Shown piece after piece: positions 9,415 through 18,807 of a DNA stretch of 64,000 bases (its first letter is position 1; each line of letters starts with the position of its first letter). The stretch is taken from assembly GCA_964510955.1 (NCBI GenBank), contig CAZEDW010000006.1:62001-126000 (forward strand). Reading direction: 5' to 3'. Both the position numbers and the translations under genes were made by a program. The stretch is from JAFLCM01 sp964510955 (GTDB taxonomy: Bacteria > Planctomycetota > Phycisphaerae > Phycisphaerales > UBA1924). The notes under the pieces are model-generated. The model was given only the letters and a program-made list of their open reading frames with translations, had not been told where the DNA came from and did not search any database.

Positions 9415-12400
9415 GTGCGTGACGCCGTCCGTCCATTGCGGGAGCAACTCGCCGGGTGTTCCATCGCCGACCGGTGGCGTCTGGACCGCCGCCTGCGCGA
9501 GCTCGACCACCACCTCCGGCACGGGCGTCACCAGCACGGTCGCCACGACCCGGCCCCGCGGCTGGCGTGGCTGCGTGAGGAGGTGGAAAAGGCCGCCGCG
9601 GCCCTGGCGGCGCGGCGCTCGGCCCTGCCCAAACCCCGGTACCCGTCCGACCTGCCCATCGTTGAGCGCAAGGACGAAATCGCCGCCGCCATCCGCGATC
9701 ACCAGGTGGTCATCGTGTGCGGCGAGACCGGCAGCGGAAAATCGACCCAGTTGCCCAAGATCTGCCTGGAGCTGGGACGCGGCGTCGAAGGCCTCATCGG
9801 GCACACCCAGCCGCGCCGCATCGCCGCCCGGAGCATCGCGCAGCGTCTGAGCGAGGAGCTCGGCTCGCCGCTGGGGAAGGCCGTGGGCTACAAGGTGCGC
9901 TTCACCGACCGCACCAGCCCCGACTCGTTTGTGAAGGTGATGACCGACGGCGTGCTGCTCGCCGAGACGCAGCGCGACCGTGCCCTGCTGCAGTACGACA
10001 CGATCATCATCGACGAGGCCCACGAGCGATCGCTGAACATCGATTTCCTGCTGGGGTATCTGAAACTGCTGCTGCCCCGGCGCCCCGAGCTGAGGGTGAT
10101 CGTCACCAGCGCCACGATCGACCCGCAGCGGTTCAGCGAGCACTTCGCCGGCTCCCCACCGGCCAGCGGGGCGCCGATGATCGAGGTCTCGGGCCGGACC
10201 TACCCGGTGGAGACGCGCTACCGCCCCCTGCGGAGCGACGACCCCGACGAAGAGGACCGCACGCTGGAGCACGCGATCCTCGACGCCGTGGACGAACTCT
10301 GCGCGCTCGACCGACCGGACGACCCGGGAGACATCCTGGTGTTCATCCCCGGCGAGCGCGAGATCCGCGAGACCGCCGACGAGCTGCACAAGCACCACTT
10401 CGGCCCCCAGGGGTCACCACGCAACCCCCACCACCCTTCCAAGACCGTGGCGCGAACCGAGGTGATCCCGCTCTACGCCCGCCTGAGCGCCGACGAGCAG
10501 CACCGGGTGTTTGAGCCGCACCCCGGCGTGCGCCGCATCGTGCTGGCCACCAACGTCGCGGAGACATCTCTGACCGTTCCGGGCATCCGATATGTGGTCG
10601 ATACGGGGCTGGCCCGCGTCTCGAGGTTCTCATCGCGCAGCCGTGTCCAGGCGCTGCCCATCGAGCCGGTGTCGCAGGCGTCGGCGAACCAGCGGGCCGG
10701 ACGCTGCGGGCGAACCGGGCCTGGCGTGTGCATCCGGCTGTATTCGGAGCAGGACTTCGCCGAGCGCGAGCCCTTCACGCCGCCGGAGATCGTACGGACC
10801 AACCTCGCCAGCGTGATCCTTCAGATGAAGGCGCTGCGCCTGGGCGAGATCGAGAGCTTCCCCTTCGTCGAGGCCCCCAACGCCCGCGCCGTCCAGGAGG
10901 GCTACGACACCCTCACCGAGCTGGGCGCCGTCGACGATCGCGGGCGCCTGACCCAGCTCGGCGAACAGATGGCCAAGCTGCCCATCGACCCGCGCATCGC
11001 CCGCATGGTGCTGGCCGGCGAGAAAGAGGGCTGCCTGGCCGAGGTGCTGGTGATCGCCGCCGCCCTGAGCGTCCAGGACCCGCGCGACCGCAGCCTCGAG
11101 AACCGCGAGGCCAGCGAGAAGGCGCTCCGCCGCTTCATCAACGCCCACCTGCCCCGCCCGGCACAGGCGCAGGAGGGCGCCCCGATCCCCGGCGTGGCCC
11201 GACCTCAGGAAGACCCGGACCCCAACGGCTCGGACTTCATGGTGCTGGTCAACATCTGGCGCGAGTTCCAGCAGCAGCGCGACGCCCTCAGCTCCAACCA
11301 GCTCCGCAAGTGGTGCAAGGCGCACTACCTCGGCTACATGCGGATGCGGGAATGGGCCGACGTCCACGCCCAGCTGCTGCGCCTGGTCACTCAGCTTGGG
11401 CACAAGACGCTTGATTCACGGGCCGAGGAGGGGCACGTTCACCGGGCGCTGCTGACGGGGCTGCTGGTGAACATCGGGCGCTACGACGAGGACGCCCGCG
11501 AGTACGCCGGCGCCCAGGGCGCGAAGTTCAGCATCTTCCCCGGCTCGGCGATGTTCGGGGCCAAGGCCAAGTGGATCATGGCCGCCGAGCGGGTTCGGAC
11601 CACCAGGGTCTACGCCCGCACCGTGGCCCGCGTACGCCCGGAGTGGATCGAGGAGCTCGCCCCGCACCTGGTGAAGCGCTCACACACCGACGCAACGTGG
11701 AACGAGCGGACCGGCACGGTGCACGTCTTCGAGACCGTCTACCTGTTCGGGCTGGAGATCATCCCGCGTCGCCGGGCTAACCTCGCCGACCTGGACCGCC
11801 CCGCCGCCCGCCAGATGTTCATCCAGAATGCGCTGCTGGAGGGCAAGTACCACCTGCAGGGCCGGTTCGTCGAGCACAACCAGCGGATCCTCAACGAGGC
11901 ACGCCGCCTCGAGGCCAAGGCGAGGCGCCGCGACCTCATGGCCGACACCGCGCGGCGCTTCGAGTTTTTCGACAAGCGGCTGCCCGACAAGATCGCAGGC
12001 GGCGGGCCGTTCGACCGCTGGTGCGCCCACGCCGAGCGCCAGAACCCCACGGCGCTGTGCATGACGCTCAGCGACGTGATGCGTCCCGACGCCGTGCTGC
12101 CCGCCCCCGATGCCGTGCCCGATGCGCTCAACGTGAGCGGGGCATCGTTCCCGCTCAGCTACCGCTTCGAGCCCGGCGAGGCCGACGACGGCGTCACGAT
12201 CATGATCCCGCTGGCGGCGCTGGGCGGCATCGACCCCGGCCCGCTGGAGTGGCTGGTCCCCGCGTGGGCCCGCGAGAAGGTTGAAACCCTCGTGCGCGGC
12301 CTGCCCAAGGAGTTCCGGCGCGCCATCGGCCCGACACCCCAGGCCGTGGACGCATTCCTCGCGACCAGCCCGGACCGCTCGCGCTCCCTGCTGGAACAAC

Positions 12401-13518
12401 TCGCGCAGTTTCTCTCTCAATCGGCGGGGTGCGTCGTCCCGGCCTCGGCACTGGCGGCGGTCGAGCTACCCGCCCACATGTCCATGCGGATCCTCGTCAC
12501 CGATTCCCGCGGGCGCCCCATCGCCGCCGGACGCGACCTGCGCTCGCTCCGCGAGCAGCTCCGCGCCCAGATCGGCGCCAGCCTCGCGGGCGTCAGCGAC
12601 CGCCGCTTCAACCGCTCGGGCCTGGGAGATTGGGAGTTCGGCGACATCCCCGAGCGCGTCATGGTCGACGCCGGCGGCGTCAACGTCCCGGCCTTCCCGG
12701 CCCTGGTCGACGAGGGCAAGGCCGTGGGGCTGCGGCTGTTTGACTCGCTCCCGGCCGCGCAAGCGGCCATGCGAGCCGGCCTGCGCCGCCTCTTCGCCCT
12801 TCGCGTGCGCGGCGAGATCAAGGCCGCCGTCGAGCACGCCCCGGGCGTCCAGCGCCTGGCGTCACTCTGGGGACCGCACAGCCCCACCGCGGACCTCAAC
12901 GACCAGCTGGCGCTAATGGTCTCGGACCGCGTGTTCCTGTCGTCTCCACGAGCCGAAGACAACGACATCCGCACGTTTCAGCGGTTCACCCAGCATCTGA
13001 ACGACGGCTTCGGCTCGATCGTCACGGCGAGCCTCGACGCCGTCGCGACCGCCCTGCCGGTTTTGGAATCGCTGCAGCGGGCGACCCTGCTGCTGGAAGC
13101 CATGGACACGCCACAGGGCGCCAAGACCTGGGGCGGCACGATCGACGGCGTGCGGAACCAGCTCGCTCACCTGTGCCCGCGCGGGTTCCTGGTGTCAACG
13201 CGGCCGACGCGACTGGCGCGCCTGGCCGTCTACCTGCGCGGGGCCGAGTCTCGGCTCCAGAAGGTGCGCGCCGGGCGCGCCGACAACGATCAGCGCTGGG
13301 CCGCCGAGCTCCGCCCGCACCTGCGACGTTGGCTCGACGTGCACGACCGCACCGAGGGGCTGTCCCCAACCGCCCGCGCGGCGCTGGACGACTACCGGTG
13401 GATGTTGGAGGAGTTCAGGCTGAGCCTCTTTGCGCAGGAGCTGAGATCGGGCGGCGCGCAGCCGCCCGTGTCGGTGCGCAGGCTCGATGAGCTCTGGCAG
13501 CTTGTGTCGAGCGGGTGA
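9415..13518 (+). CDS. hrpA: HrpA-type DEAH-box ATP-dependent RNA helicase
   Basis: A 1367-residue helicase, close to the usual HrpA length of about 1300. Seen in order: Walker A GETGSGKST (residues 103-111), motif Ia TQPRRIAARS, the DEAH box at 200-203, SAT motif VTSATID, then the helicase C domain with TNVAETSLT and the arginine-finger motif QRAGRCGRTGPG. A winged-helix/HA2 region follows, then an OB-fold and a long C-terminal region typical of bacterial HrpA (DUF3418). The protein acts on RNA, and in other bacteria it resolves stalled ribosomes and affects mRNA processing. A GTG at 9415 fits the N-terminal helix best. The gene is monocistronic here. Confidence 0.92.
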   Translation: MRDAVRPLREQLAGCSIADRWRLDRRLRELDHHLRHGRHQHGRHDPAPRLAWLREEVEKAAAALAARRSALPKPRYPSDLPIVERKDEIAAAIRDHQVVIVCGETGSGKSTQLPKICLELGRGVEGLIGHTQPRRIAARSIAQRLSEELGSPLGKAVGYKVRFTDRTSPDSFVKVMTDGVLLAETQRDRALLQYDTIIIDEAHERSLNIDFLLGYLKLLLPRRPELRVIVTSATIDPQRFSEHFAGSPPASGAPMIEVSGRTYPVETRYRPLRSDDPDEEDRTLEHAILDAVDELCALDRPDDPGDILVFIPGEREIRETADELHKHHFGPQGSPRNPHHPSKTVARTEVIPLYARLSADEQHRVFEPHPGVRRIVLATNVAETSLTVPGIRYVVDTGLARVSRFSSRSRVQALPIEPVSQASANQRAGRCGRTGPGVCIRLYSEQDFAEREPFTPPEIVRTNLASVILQMKALRLGEIESFPFVEAPNARAVQEGYDTLTELGAVDDRGRLTQLGEQMAKLPIDPRIARMVLAGEKEGCLAEVLVIAAALSVQDPRDRSLENREASEKALRRFINAHLPRPAQAQEGAPIPGVARPQEDPDPNGSDFMVLVNIWREFQQQRDALSSNQLRKWCKAHYLGYMRMREWADVHAQLLRLVTQLGHKTLDSRAEEGHVHRALLTGLLVNIGRYDEDAREYAGAQGAKFSIFPGSAMFGAKAKWIMAAERVRTTRVYARTVARVRPEWIEELAPHLVKRSHTDATWNERTGTVHVFETVYLFGLEIIPRRRANLADLDRPAARQMFIQNALLEGKYHLQGRFVEHNQRILNEARRLEAKARRRDLMADTARRFEFFDKRLPDKIAGGGPFDRWCAHAERQNPTALCMTLSDVMRPDAVLPAPDAVPDALNVSGASFPLSYRFEPGEADDGVTIMIPLAALGGIDPGPLEWLVPAWAREKVETLVRGLPKEFRRAIGPTPQAVDAFLATSPDRSRSLLEQLAQFLSQSAGCVVPASALAAVELPAHMSMRILVTDSRGRPIAAGRDLRSLREQLRAQIGASLAGVSDRRFNRSGLGDWEFGDIPERVMVDAGGVNVPAFPALVDEGKAVGLRLFDSLPAAQAAMRAGLRRLFALRVRGEIKAAVEHAPGVQRLASLWGPHSPTADLNDQLALMVSDRVFLSSPRAEDNDIRTFQRFTQHLNDGFGSIVTASLDAVATALPVLESLQRATLLLEAMDTPQGAKTWGGTIDGVRNQLAHLCPRGFLVSTRPTRLARLAVYLRGAESRLQKVRAGRADNDQRWAAELRPHLRRWLDVHDRTEGLSPTARAALDDYRWMLEEFRLSLFAQELRSGGAQPPVSVRRLDELWQLVSSG

Positions 13519-13691
13519 AGCGGCGCACCTCACCCACTCCAGCCAGTCCTACTCGTGGTAACTTTCGACCGCGCCCGGGGTGATAGTACACCAATAGAAC
13601 TTTTTGTTGCAGCAGTCCGTTTCTGGAAGCCAGATACGCGGGTTTTGCTCGCCGTGAACCCCAGAAGCAGGTAGCGTTCGAAAGGAGTAGA

Positions 13692-13775
13692 ATGGACGGG
13701 AAGGGTTCGGTTCGGATGCCTACGACAACCGAGAAGACCTATGAGATTGAAGACCGTTTATGTTCGCTGCTATAA
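13692..13775 (+). CDS. possible 27-residue leader peptide ahead of the OLD gene
   Basis: An ATG at 13692 follows AAAGGAG (13681-13687), the best ribosome-binding site in the region. It opens a 27-codon frame ending at TAA 13773-13775, 35 bases inside the next gene, whose own ATG at 13741 has only a weak GAGAAG upstream. The arrangement would allow translational coupling by reinitiation. The peptide is hydrophilic and I know no homologue. It may equally be chance. Confidence 0.3.
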   Translation: MDGKGSVRMPTTTEKTYEIEDRLCSLL

Positions 13776-16296
13776 GTCGTTCAATTTCGACTACCTGCGG
13801 AAGGTTCACGCGGAAGCGCAGTTCGACCCGTGGGACATGCTCGACGGCTCGCCGTACCCGTACCTGCGCATCGCCCTGGACCCGGAGGTGACCACGGTGG
13901 TCGGAGCCAACGAGTCGGGCAAGTCGCACCTGCTCTCCGCAATCGAGAAAGGTCTAACGGGGAAGGGAATCGAGCGCGAGGACTTCTGCCGCTATTCCCA
14001 GTTCTTCACCGTCGAGGACGGCAAGACGCGCTCGCCCGAGTTTGGATTTGAGTTCGTGGATCTCCAGCCGGACGACACGCAGGCTGTTCTCGACGCGTGC
14101 GGTATCGCGGACCACGGCTTTGACCGCTTCCTCCTGTTCCGGACGACCACGGGCAATCTCACGGTATACCTGCCAAGCCGGGATAAGTACTCGAACCATC
14201 CGGTGATCCCGGGCAAGGAAGGGCTACTCACGGCAGTCCTTCCGCGGGTGTTCCGCATCAAGCCGGATGTGGCTCTTCCCGACAGCGTGCCCATTCTGTC
14301 CCTCCTTGGCGACACGGGCGACGGCACCAAGGCGTCCGCGGCGAACATCTCACGGGAGAAACGGTTCGACGTGCTGGAGAACATCGCCGCCGTGGCGGGC
14401 CAGTCGGCGTTGTTCGAGAGCGACGACGCAGTCAAGAACAACGCATCGACGATCAGGGCTTCCATGTCGTCCATTCTCCACGCCGCGCGCGCCGTCAACC
14501 GCGGTTCGGCCGGGGACACCGACGGCGCGACCGAGCTGGCCAAAGACATGCTCTTCAAGGTGGCCAAGGTCGACCGAGGGGCGGTACGGGACCTGTACAA
14601 CGCGCTCCGTGAGGGCAACGACGGGCACGCCAACGGTCTTGTCCAGAAGATCAATCAGCATCTGGCCGCGACGCTGAACTTCCCCCACTGGTGGGTGCAG
14701 GATCGGGACTTCCAGCTCGTCGTGACGCCACGGGACTACGACTTGGTGCTCACGATCCGGGACCGAACCGGAACGGACTATTCGTTCTCGGAGCGCAGTG
14801 GGGGCCTCAAGTACTTCCTGAGCTACTACGTGCAGTACCGTGCCCACACGCCCGTCGATTCCCGTCCCGAGATCCTACTCATGGACGAGCCCGATGCGCA
14901 TTTGTCCAGCGAAGGTCAGCAAGACCTGCTCAAGATCTTCGACGCCTTCGCGAATCCCACGGACGGACGTCGGGCTGTGCAGATCGTCTACGTCACCCAC
15001 TCGCCATTCCTCATCGACAAGAACCACGCCGAGCGCATCCGCGTGCTGGAGAAGGGTGTGTCGGAGGAGGGGACGCGCATTGTGAGGGACGCTGCACGGA
15101 ACCATTACGAGCCGCTGCGGTCTGCGTTCGGAGCGTTCATGGGCGAGACCACATTTATCGGCAACTGCAATCTAGTCGTGGAGGGCCTTTCGGACCAGGT
15201 GCTGCTGGCCGGTGCCGCCACCCAACTGCGCAAGTCCAAGAGCGCAGAGTCCGAGACGCTCGACCTTAACCACCTCACCATCGTGCCCGCGGGGTCGGCC
15301 TCGCACGTTCCTTACCTCGTGTTTCTAGCGCGGGGGCGGGATATCGAGCAGCCGGCGGTAATCGTGCTGCTGGACAGCGACACGGCCGGGAACGAGGCCG
15401 TGCAGTCGGTCAAGCGGGGCGGGCCGCGCCGCAAACAGCTCCTGCGAAATGAGCTCGTCGTGCAGGTGGCGACGGTGACCGGTGTCACAGCTGCCGTAAC
15501 CGGAGTCGTCTCCGTGGAAGACCTCGTTCCGTTGGATATTGCTTTGCGGGCGGCTCAGGCATACGGCAAGGAGTTCTGCGAGCTTGACCCGGAGGATCGG
15601 GCCAAGATCACGGCCGAGGCCGTGCGCAGCGCGTTCAACCCCGCGCGCGGGATCTTCGACGCGTTGGAAAGCGTGTTCGCCGCTGCTCGGGACGATCGGC
15701 CCCACCTGGACAAGGTGGGTTTCGCACGCTGCGTCCTCGACGTAACGCAGCGTCTCCGTGTCAATGCCGGAAGCGGGAACTCGGACGCGAAGGCGCTGGT
15801 CGAGTCCTTCGACCGCAACTTCCGAGCGCTGTTCGTCAAGCTCAACCACATGCGACGCGACGCCGAACGGGAGTCGCGGGGCGATCGCGTCTCCAGCCGC
15901 GTCGAACGCGCCAAGCGTTCGTTTGTTCTGGACCATCCGAAGACGGCCACAAAGGAGCAGGCGGCTCTTTTGCTCGAAGACATCGAGGCGGTGCTCGATC
16001 AGACCTTCGAGAGCGACGAGGTCCGCAACCAGGTACAACGCCTGCGCCGTGAGTTCCAGCTGGACGTCAACCTGACCGAGCCGCTTGGCGACCTCGCTGC
16101 GTTTAAGGGCCAGTTGGAACGTCTCCGCTACGCAGGGCGCCTAGCTACGCAGGATCAAATGGGGGACACATCCACCTCGTCAATGCCGGCGTCAGCTATG
16201 CCCATCGTCGAGCCCAAGAATGAACTGCCTACAGATTCGCCTCTGCCGGGCACAGGTCCGGCTACACCTTCACGAGCAACCGCAACGAAGAAGTAG
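13741..16296 (+). CDS. OLD-family ATPase/TOPRIM endonuclease
   Basis: An 851-residue protein with the overcoming-lysogenization-defect architecture. The N-terminal ABC-type ATPase has Walker A GANESGKS (55-62), a signature-like SGGLKYFL (353-360), Walker B ILLMDEPDAHL (378-388) and an H-loop THSPF (419-423). A TOPRIM nuclease domain follows with VVEGLSDQ (E481) and LLDSDTAG (D545, D547). The last 250 residues are helical with a disordered Ser/Pro/Thr tail. OLD proteins are DNA nucleases, several of which defend against phage; Gabija GajA is a relative, but no UvrD-like GajB lies nearby. Codon choice is less GC-biased than in the neighbours and the flanks are relatively AT-rich, suggesting acquisition. 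Confidence 0.82.
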   Translation: MRLKTVYVRCYKSFNFDYLRKVHAEAQFDPWDMLDGSPYPYLRIALDPEVTTVVGANESGKSHLLSAIEKGLTGKGIEREDFCRYSQFFTVEDGKTRSPEFGFEFVDLQPDDTQAVLDACGIADHGFDRFLLFRTTTGNLTVYLPSRDKYSNHPVIPGKEGLLTAVLPRVFRIKPDVALPDSVPILSLLGDTGDGTKASAANISREKRFDVLENIAAVAGQSALFESDDAVKNNASTIRASMSSILHAARAVNRGSAGDTDGATELAKDMLFKVAKVDRGAVRDLYNALREGNDGHANGLVQKINQHLAATLNFPHWWVQDRDFQLVVTPRDYDLVLTIRDRTGTDYSFSERSGGLKYFLSYYVQYRAHTPVDSRPEILLMDEPDAHLSSEGQQDLLKIFDAFANPTDGRRAVQIVYVTHSPFLIDKNHAERIRVLEKGVSEEGTRIVRDAARNHYEPLRSAFGAFMGETTFIGNCNLVVEGLSDQVLLAGAATQLRKSKSAESETLDLNHLTIVPAGSASHVPYLVFLARGRDIEQPAVIVLLDSDTAGNEAVQSVKRGGPRRKQLLRNELVVQVATVTGVTAAVTGVVSVEDLVPLDIALRAAQAYGKEFCELDPEDRAKITAEAVRSAFNPARGIFDALESVFAAARDDRPHLDKVGFARCVLDVTQRLRVNAGSGNSDAKALVESFDRNFRALFVKLNHMRRDAERESRGDRVSSRVERAKRSFVLDHPKTATKEQAALLLEDIEAVLDQTFESDEVRNQVQRLRREFQLDVNLTEPLGDLAAFKGQLERLRYAGRLATQDQMGDTSTSSMPASAMPIVEPKNELPTDSPLPGTGPATPSRATATKK

Positions 16297-16392
16297 TAGC
16301 TTGCCGATCTATCCGTGAGAGTCGAAGGATGGAGGCTATCCAATCTCCATTCACTTCTGGCGACTGTTCAAACGAAGCCTCGGGAGTTGGGA

Positions 16393-16411
16393 TGACAGGA
16401 CAGATTTGAAC
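16393..16411. repeat. imperfect copy of the tRNA-tail sequence
   Basis: TGACAGGA, then CAGA, then TTTGAAC. It shares both blocks with the tRNA 3'-end fragment at 16467-16487 but carries four extra bases between them. Around it, GGACA and TGTCC arms on the minus strand resemble a T-arm with one bulged base. It may be a decayed second tRNA end. Confidence 0.4.
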
Positions 16412-16426
16412 TTGTCCATAAACACC

Positions 16427-16454
16427 GTTGGCCCCGGCACTTGCCGGGGCCAAC
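16427..16454. terminator. strong 12-bp hairpin downstream of the OLD gene
   Basis: GTTGGCCCCGGC pairs perfectly with GCCGGGGCCAAC around an ACTT loop. No clear T tract follows on either strand, so it is a weaker terminator candidate than the stem suggests. It lies between the two tRNA-tail copies and could be the old 3' hairpin of a tRNA transcript read on the minus strand. Confidence 0.5.
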
Positions 16455-16466
16455 GAGTGCTCCGAA

Positions 16467-16487
16467 TCGAGGTGACAGGATTTGAAC
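16467..16487 (-). other. tRNA 3'-end fragment without the tRNA body
   Basis: Read on the minus strand this is GTTCAAATCCTGTCACCTCG plus A: a T-loop (TTCAAAT), the 3' strand of a T-stem (CCTGT), the 3' strand of an acceptor stem (CACCTCG) and a discriminator A. The acceptor would pair with CGAGGTG, which suits tRNA-Pro. Upstream, where the rest of the tRNA should be, is the end of folK, and the bases there (GGGTG) do not pair with CCTGT. Such orphan tails are left by integrases that use tRNA genes. Confidence 0.6.
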
Positions 16488-16492
16488 ACCCC

Positions 16493-16984
16493 TCAACCCC
16501 CCACCATCGATCCCCGCACCCCCCGCTCCAGCTCCCCAATGCTGCGCCCCAGCACCGGGTGAACCACCTCCGCGGCAATCCGCGACAGCGGCCCAAGAAC
16601 AAACACCCTCTCATGCATCAGCGGGTGCGGCACCGTCAGACCCGGCGCATCCACCACCGCGTGGCCGAACATGAGCAGGTCGAGATCGATCAGGCGCGGC
16701 CCCCAGCGCACCGCGCGGTCCCGCCGCCGTCCCAGCGACTGCTCGATCGCCAGCAGGCCCGTCATCAGCTCGCCCACCCCCAGCGCCGTTTCGACCGCGG
16801 CGGCGGCGTTCAGGTACGCCCCCTGACCCGCCGGTCCGACCGGCTCGGTCTCGATGAAGCCGCTCAGGGCCGTGAGCCTCGTCAACGGCAGCGCCGCCAG
16901 ACCCCGCGCCGCGCCACGCAGCAGCGCCTCGCGGTCACCGAGGTTGGAGCCCAGGCCGATGTACGCGGTCACCGTCGTCGCCAC
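16493..16984 (-). CDS. folK: 2-amino-4-hydroxy-6-hydroxymethyldihydropteridine pyrophosphokinase
   Basis: A 163-residue enzyme of folate biosynthesis that transfers pyrophosphate from ATP to 6-hydroxymethyl-dihydropterin. The N-terminal YIGLGSNLGDRE motif and the signature RWGPRLIDLDLLMFG with its two aspartates that bind magnesium are both clear, and the length matches the family. The protein is cytoplasmic. No other folate gene is adjacent. Its stop lies next to the tRNA-tail fragment, so its 3' flank may have been altered by recombination. The glycosyltransferase gene starts divergently 86 bases away. Confidence 0.93.
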   Translation of the reverse strand: MATTVTAYIGLGSNLGDREALLRGAARGLAALPLTRLTALSGFIETEPVGPAGQGAYLNAAAAVETALGVGELMTGLLAIEQSLGRRRDRAVRWGPRLIDLDLLMFGHAVVDAPGLTVPHPLMHERVFVLGPLSRIAAEVVHPVLGRSIGELERGVRGSMVGG

Positions 16985-17070
16985 CGGGGCGATGGTATCA
17001 ACGCCGCCCCGTTATCCTCCGCGGCCACGCCGACGGCAGTTGAGCCCCGAGCCCAGAAGGTGACTCCACC

Positions 17071-18765
17071 TTGACCCCAGACACTCCCGAAAGCCCGCGC
17101 CTCACAAAGCCCGACTGGCTGGCGATGGGCGCGGCGGTGCTCGTCACGATTCTCCTCACGGCCTTCGCCGCCAGGGGACCGGCCTGGCTGTGCTTCTGGG
17201 AAGACGACGGCGTGTACATGGCCACCGCCAAATCGCTCGCCGACGGGCACGGCTATCGGCACGCGCACCTGCCCGGCGAGCCGTGGCAGACCAAGTACCC
17301 GCCGCTCTACCCCGGCGCGCTCTCGGTGATCTGGCGGCTGTGGCCGGAGTACCCGGCGAACCACGCCGGGGTGGTGTGGTTCAACGGCGCCTGCGCCGCC
17401 GGCGCGCTCCTCCTGGCCTACTGGCTCGCGCGCCGGCGCCTGGGATGCTCGACGCTGGTCAGCGCCGCGGGGGTTCTGGCGGCCTCGGTCAGCATGTACT
17501 GGTGGACGCTCATGGCCACCGCCATGAGCGAGATGCTCTACACGCTCCTGGCCCTGGCGGCGCTCGCCATGGCCCCGTGGCACGAGGCGCCCCGCGCCGG
17601 ACGCCGCGCCCTGATCGCCGGCGCGGTCGCGGCCCTTGCATACCTCACCCGCACGTTCGGATTGGCAGTGATCGTCGCGGTCGTGCTGCCGCTGCTGCTC
17701 CGCCGGCGCTGGCGCGATGCGATGCTCGCGTGCGCTCTCCCGGCGTTCGCGGTGATCGGCTGGAGCCTTTGGCGCGGGCACGCCGTGGGCCTGAACGCCT
17801 CCATCCCATCGGCGCAGGTGCTGTTCTATGACCTGGACTACGTTAGAAGCGGTGTGCCGCCGGACGCCGGCGCCATGGCGTGGACCGTCGCGTGCAACGC
17901 CGCCGAGCTCGCGTGGTCGCTGGTCGTGTGCGTCTCGAACGTGATGCGCCCGCTGTTCGCGGGGTGGTTGAACGCCGGCGGGCCGGCGGCGCTCCTGGTG
18001 GTCGGGCTGGTGCTGCTGGCGTGGGGGCTGCTGATCACCGGAGCGCTGCGGAGCCGGAAGGGCGGCGCGGCGGGCCCGCTCGTGCTGATCGTCTCGTCGA
18101 TGCTCCTGACGCTCCCCTGGGCGTTCTCGCCGGGGCGGTTTCTGGTGCCGCTCACACCACTGCTGTGCGTGCTGATGGTCCGCGGCGCGGGATGGCTGGC
18201 GGCGTGGGCCCTTGGTGACCTGCCGAGCGGAGCCGGGCGAGCCGAATCACCGTCTCCGGGCGCGTCGGCGGCGTGCGTGATCGCCGCCCTGCTCATGTCC
18301 GCCTCCTCGGTGTACCAGCTCCACCGGCTCTGGAGCCAGCCGCAGTATCGCCAGCGCGTCGCCGACGCACTGAACGCCGATGCCGAGCTCATCCGCACCG
18401 GCACGCCCGCCGACGCTGTGGTGGCCGTGCGTGCCGGCGGCGCGCTGCACCTGCTCACCGGCCGCAAGTTCGTCCCCGTCTCGCCCTCGGACAACACCTA
18501 CTACCACTTCTACCCGACCGACCGCCGCTGGTGGATGATGGGCCTGGACCAAGACACGCCCGGCGCCCTGGCACGCCACAAGCAACTGCTCGAAACCGCG
18601 ATGCTCGCGTCCTTCAAATCAGCGGGCGTCACGGCGGTCGTCACCCGCTCCGCGACCGTCGGACGCGAGGGCAACCTGCGCCGATTCATGATCGACCACA
18701 ACGAGAGCTTTGACCAGATCGCCGCCAGCGCCGATCACTCCACCGTCATCTACGCGGTGAGGTAA
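17071..18765 (+). CDS. GT39/ArnT-like membrane glycosyltransferase
   Basis: A 564-residue protein with about ten hydrophobic segments. An acidic motif WEDDGVYM (residues 43-50) sits in the first periplasmic loop, where GT39/GT-C enzymes of the ArnT and protein mannosyltransferase type hold their catalytic aspartate. The YPPLYPG segment nearby is also common in this group. The C-terminal 150 residues form a soluble domain. These enzymes move a sugar from a polyprenyl carrier to lipid or protein outside the inner membrane; the acceptor is unknown. Translation appears to start at TTG (17071) with AAGG about ten bases upstream. It may belong functionally with the glycan genes at 1901-5385, but is not in an operon with them. 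Confidence 0.75.
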   Translation: MTPDTPESPRLTKPDWLAMGAAVLVTILLTAFAARGPAWLCFWEDDGVYMATAKSLADGHGYRHAHLPGEPWQTKYPPLYPGALSVIWRLWPEYPANHAGVVWFNGACAAGALLLAYWLARRRLGCSTLVSAAGVLAASVSMYWWTLMATAMSEMLYTLLALAALAMAPWHEAPRAGRRALIAGAVAALAYLTRTFGLAVIVAVVLPLLLRRRWRDAMLACALPAFAVIGWSLWRGHAVGLNASIPSAQVLFYDLDYVRSGVPPDAGAMAWTVACNAAELAWSLVVCVSNVMRPLFAGWLNAGGPAALLVVGLVLLAWGLLITGALRSRKGGAAGPLVLIVSSMLLTLPWAFSPGRFLVPLTPLLCVLMVRGAGWLAAWALGDLPSGAGRAESPSPGASAACVIAALLMSASSVYQLHRLWSQPQYRQRVADALNADAELIRTGTPADAVVAVRAGGALHLLTGRKFVPVSPSDNTYYHFYPTDRRWWMMGLDQDTPGALARHKQLLETAMLASFKSAGVTAVVTRSATVGREGNLRRFMIDHNESFDQIAASADHSTVIYAVR

Positions 18766-18807
18766 CACGGGTTGGCCTCGGCCCGGTGCACGGGCCCGAC
18801 ACGCCGC

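Noticed and set aside
13519..16487. A complete genomic island containing the OLD gene, bounded by tRNA repeats.
   Set aside because: No integrase and no second end repeat were found on the hrpA side, and the orientation of the tRNA tail places the expected element on the folK side instead.
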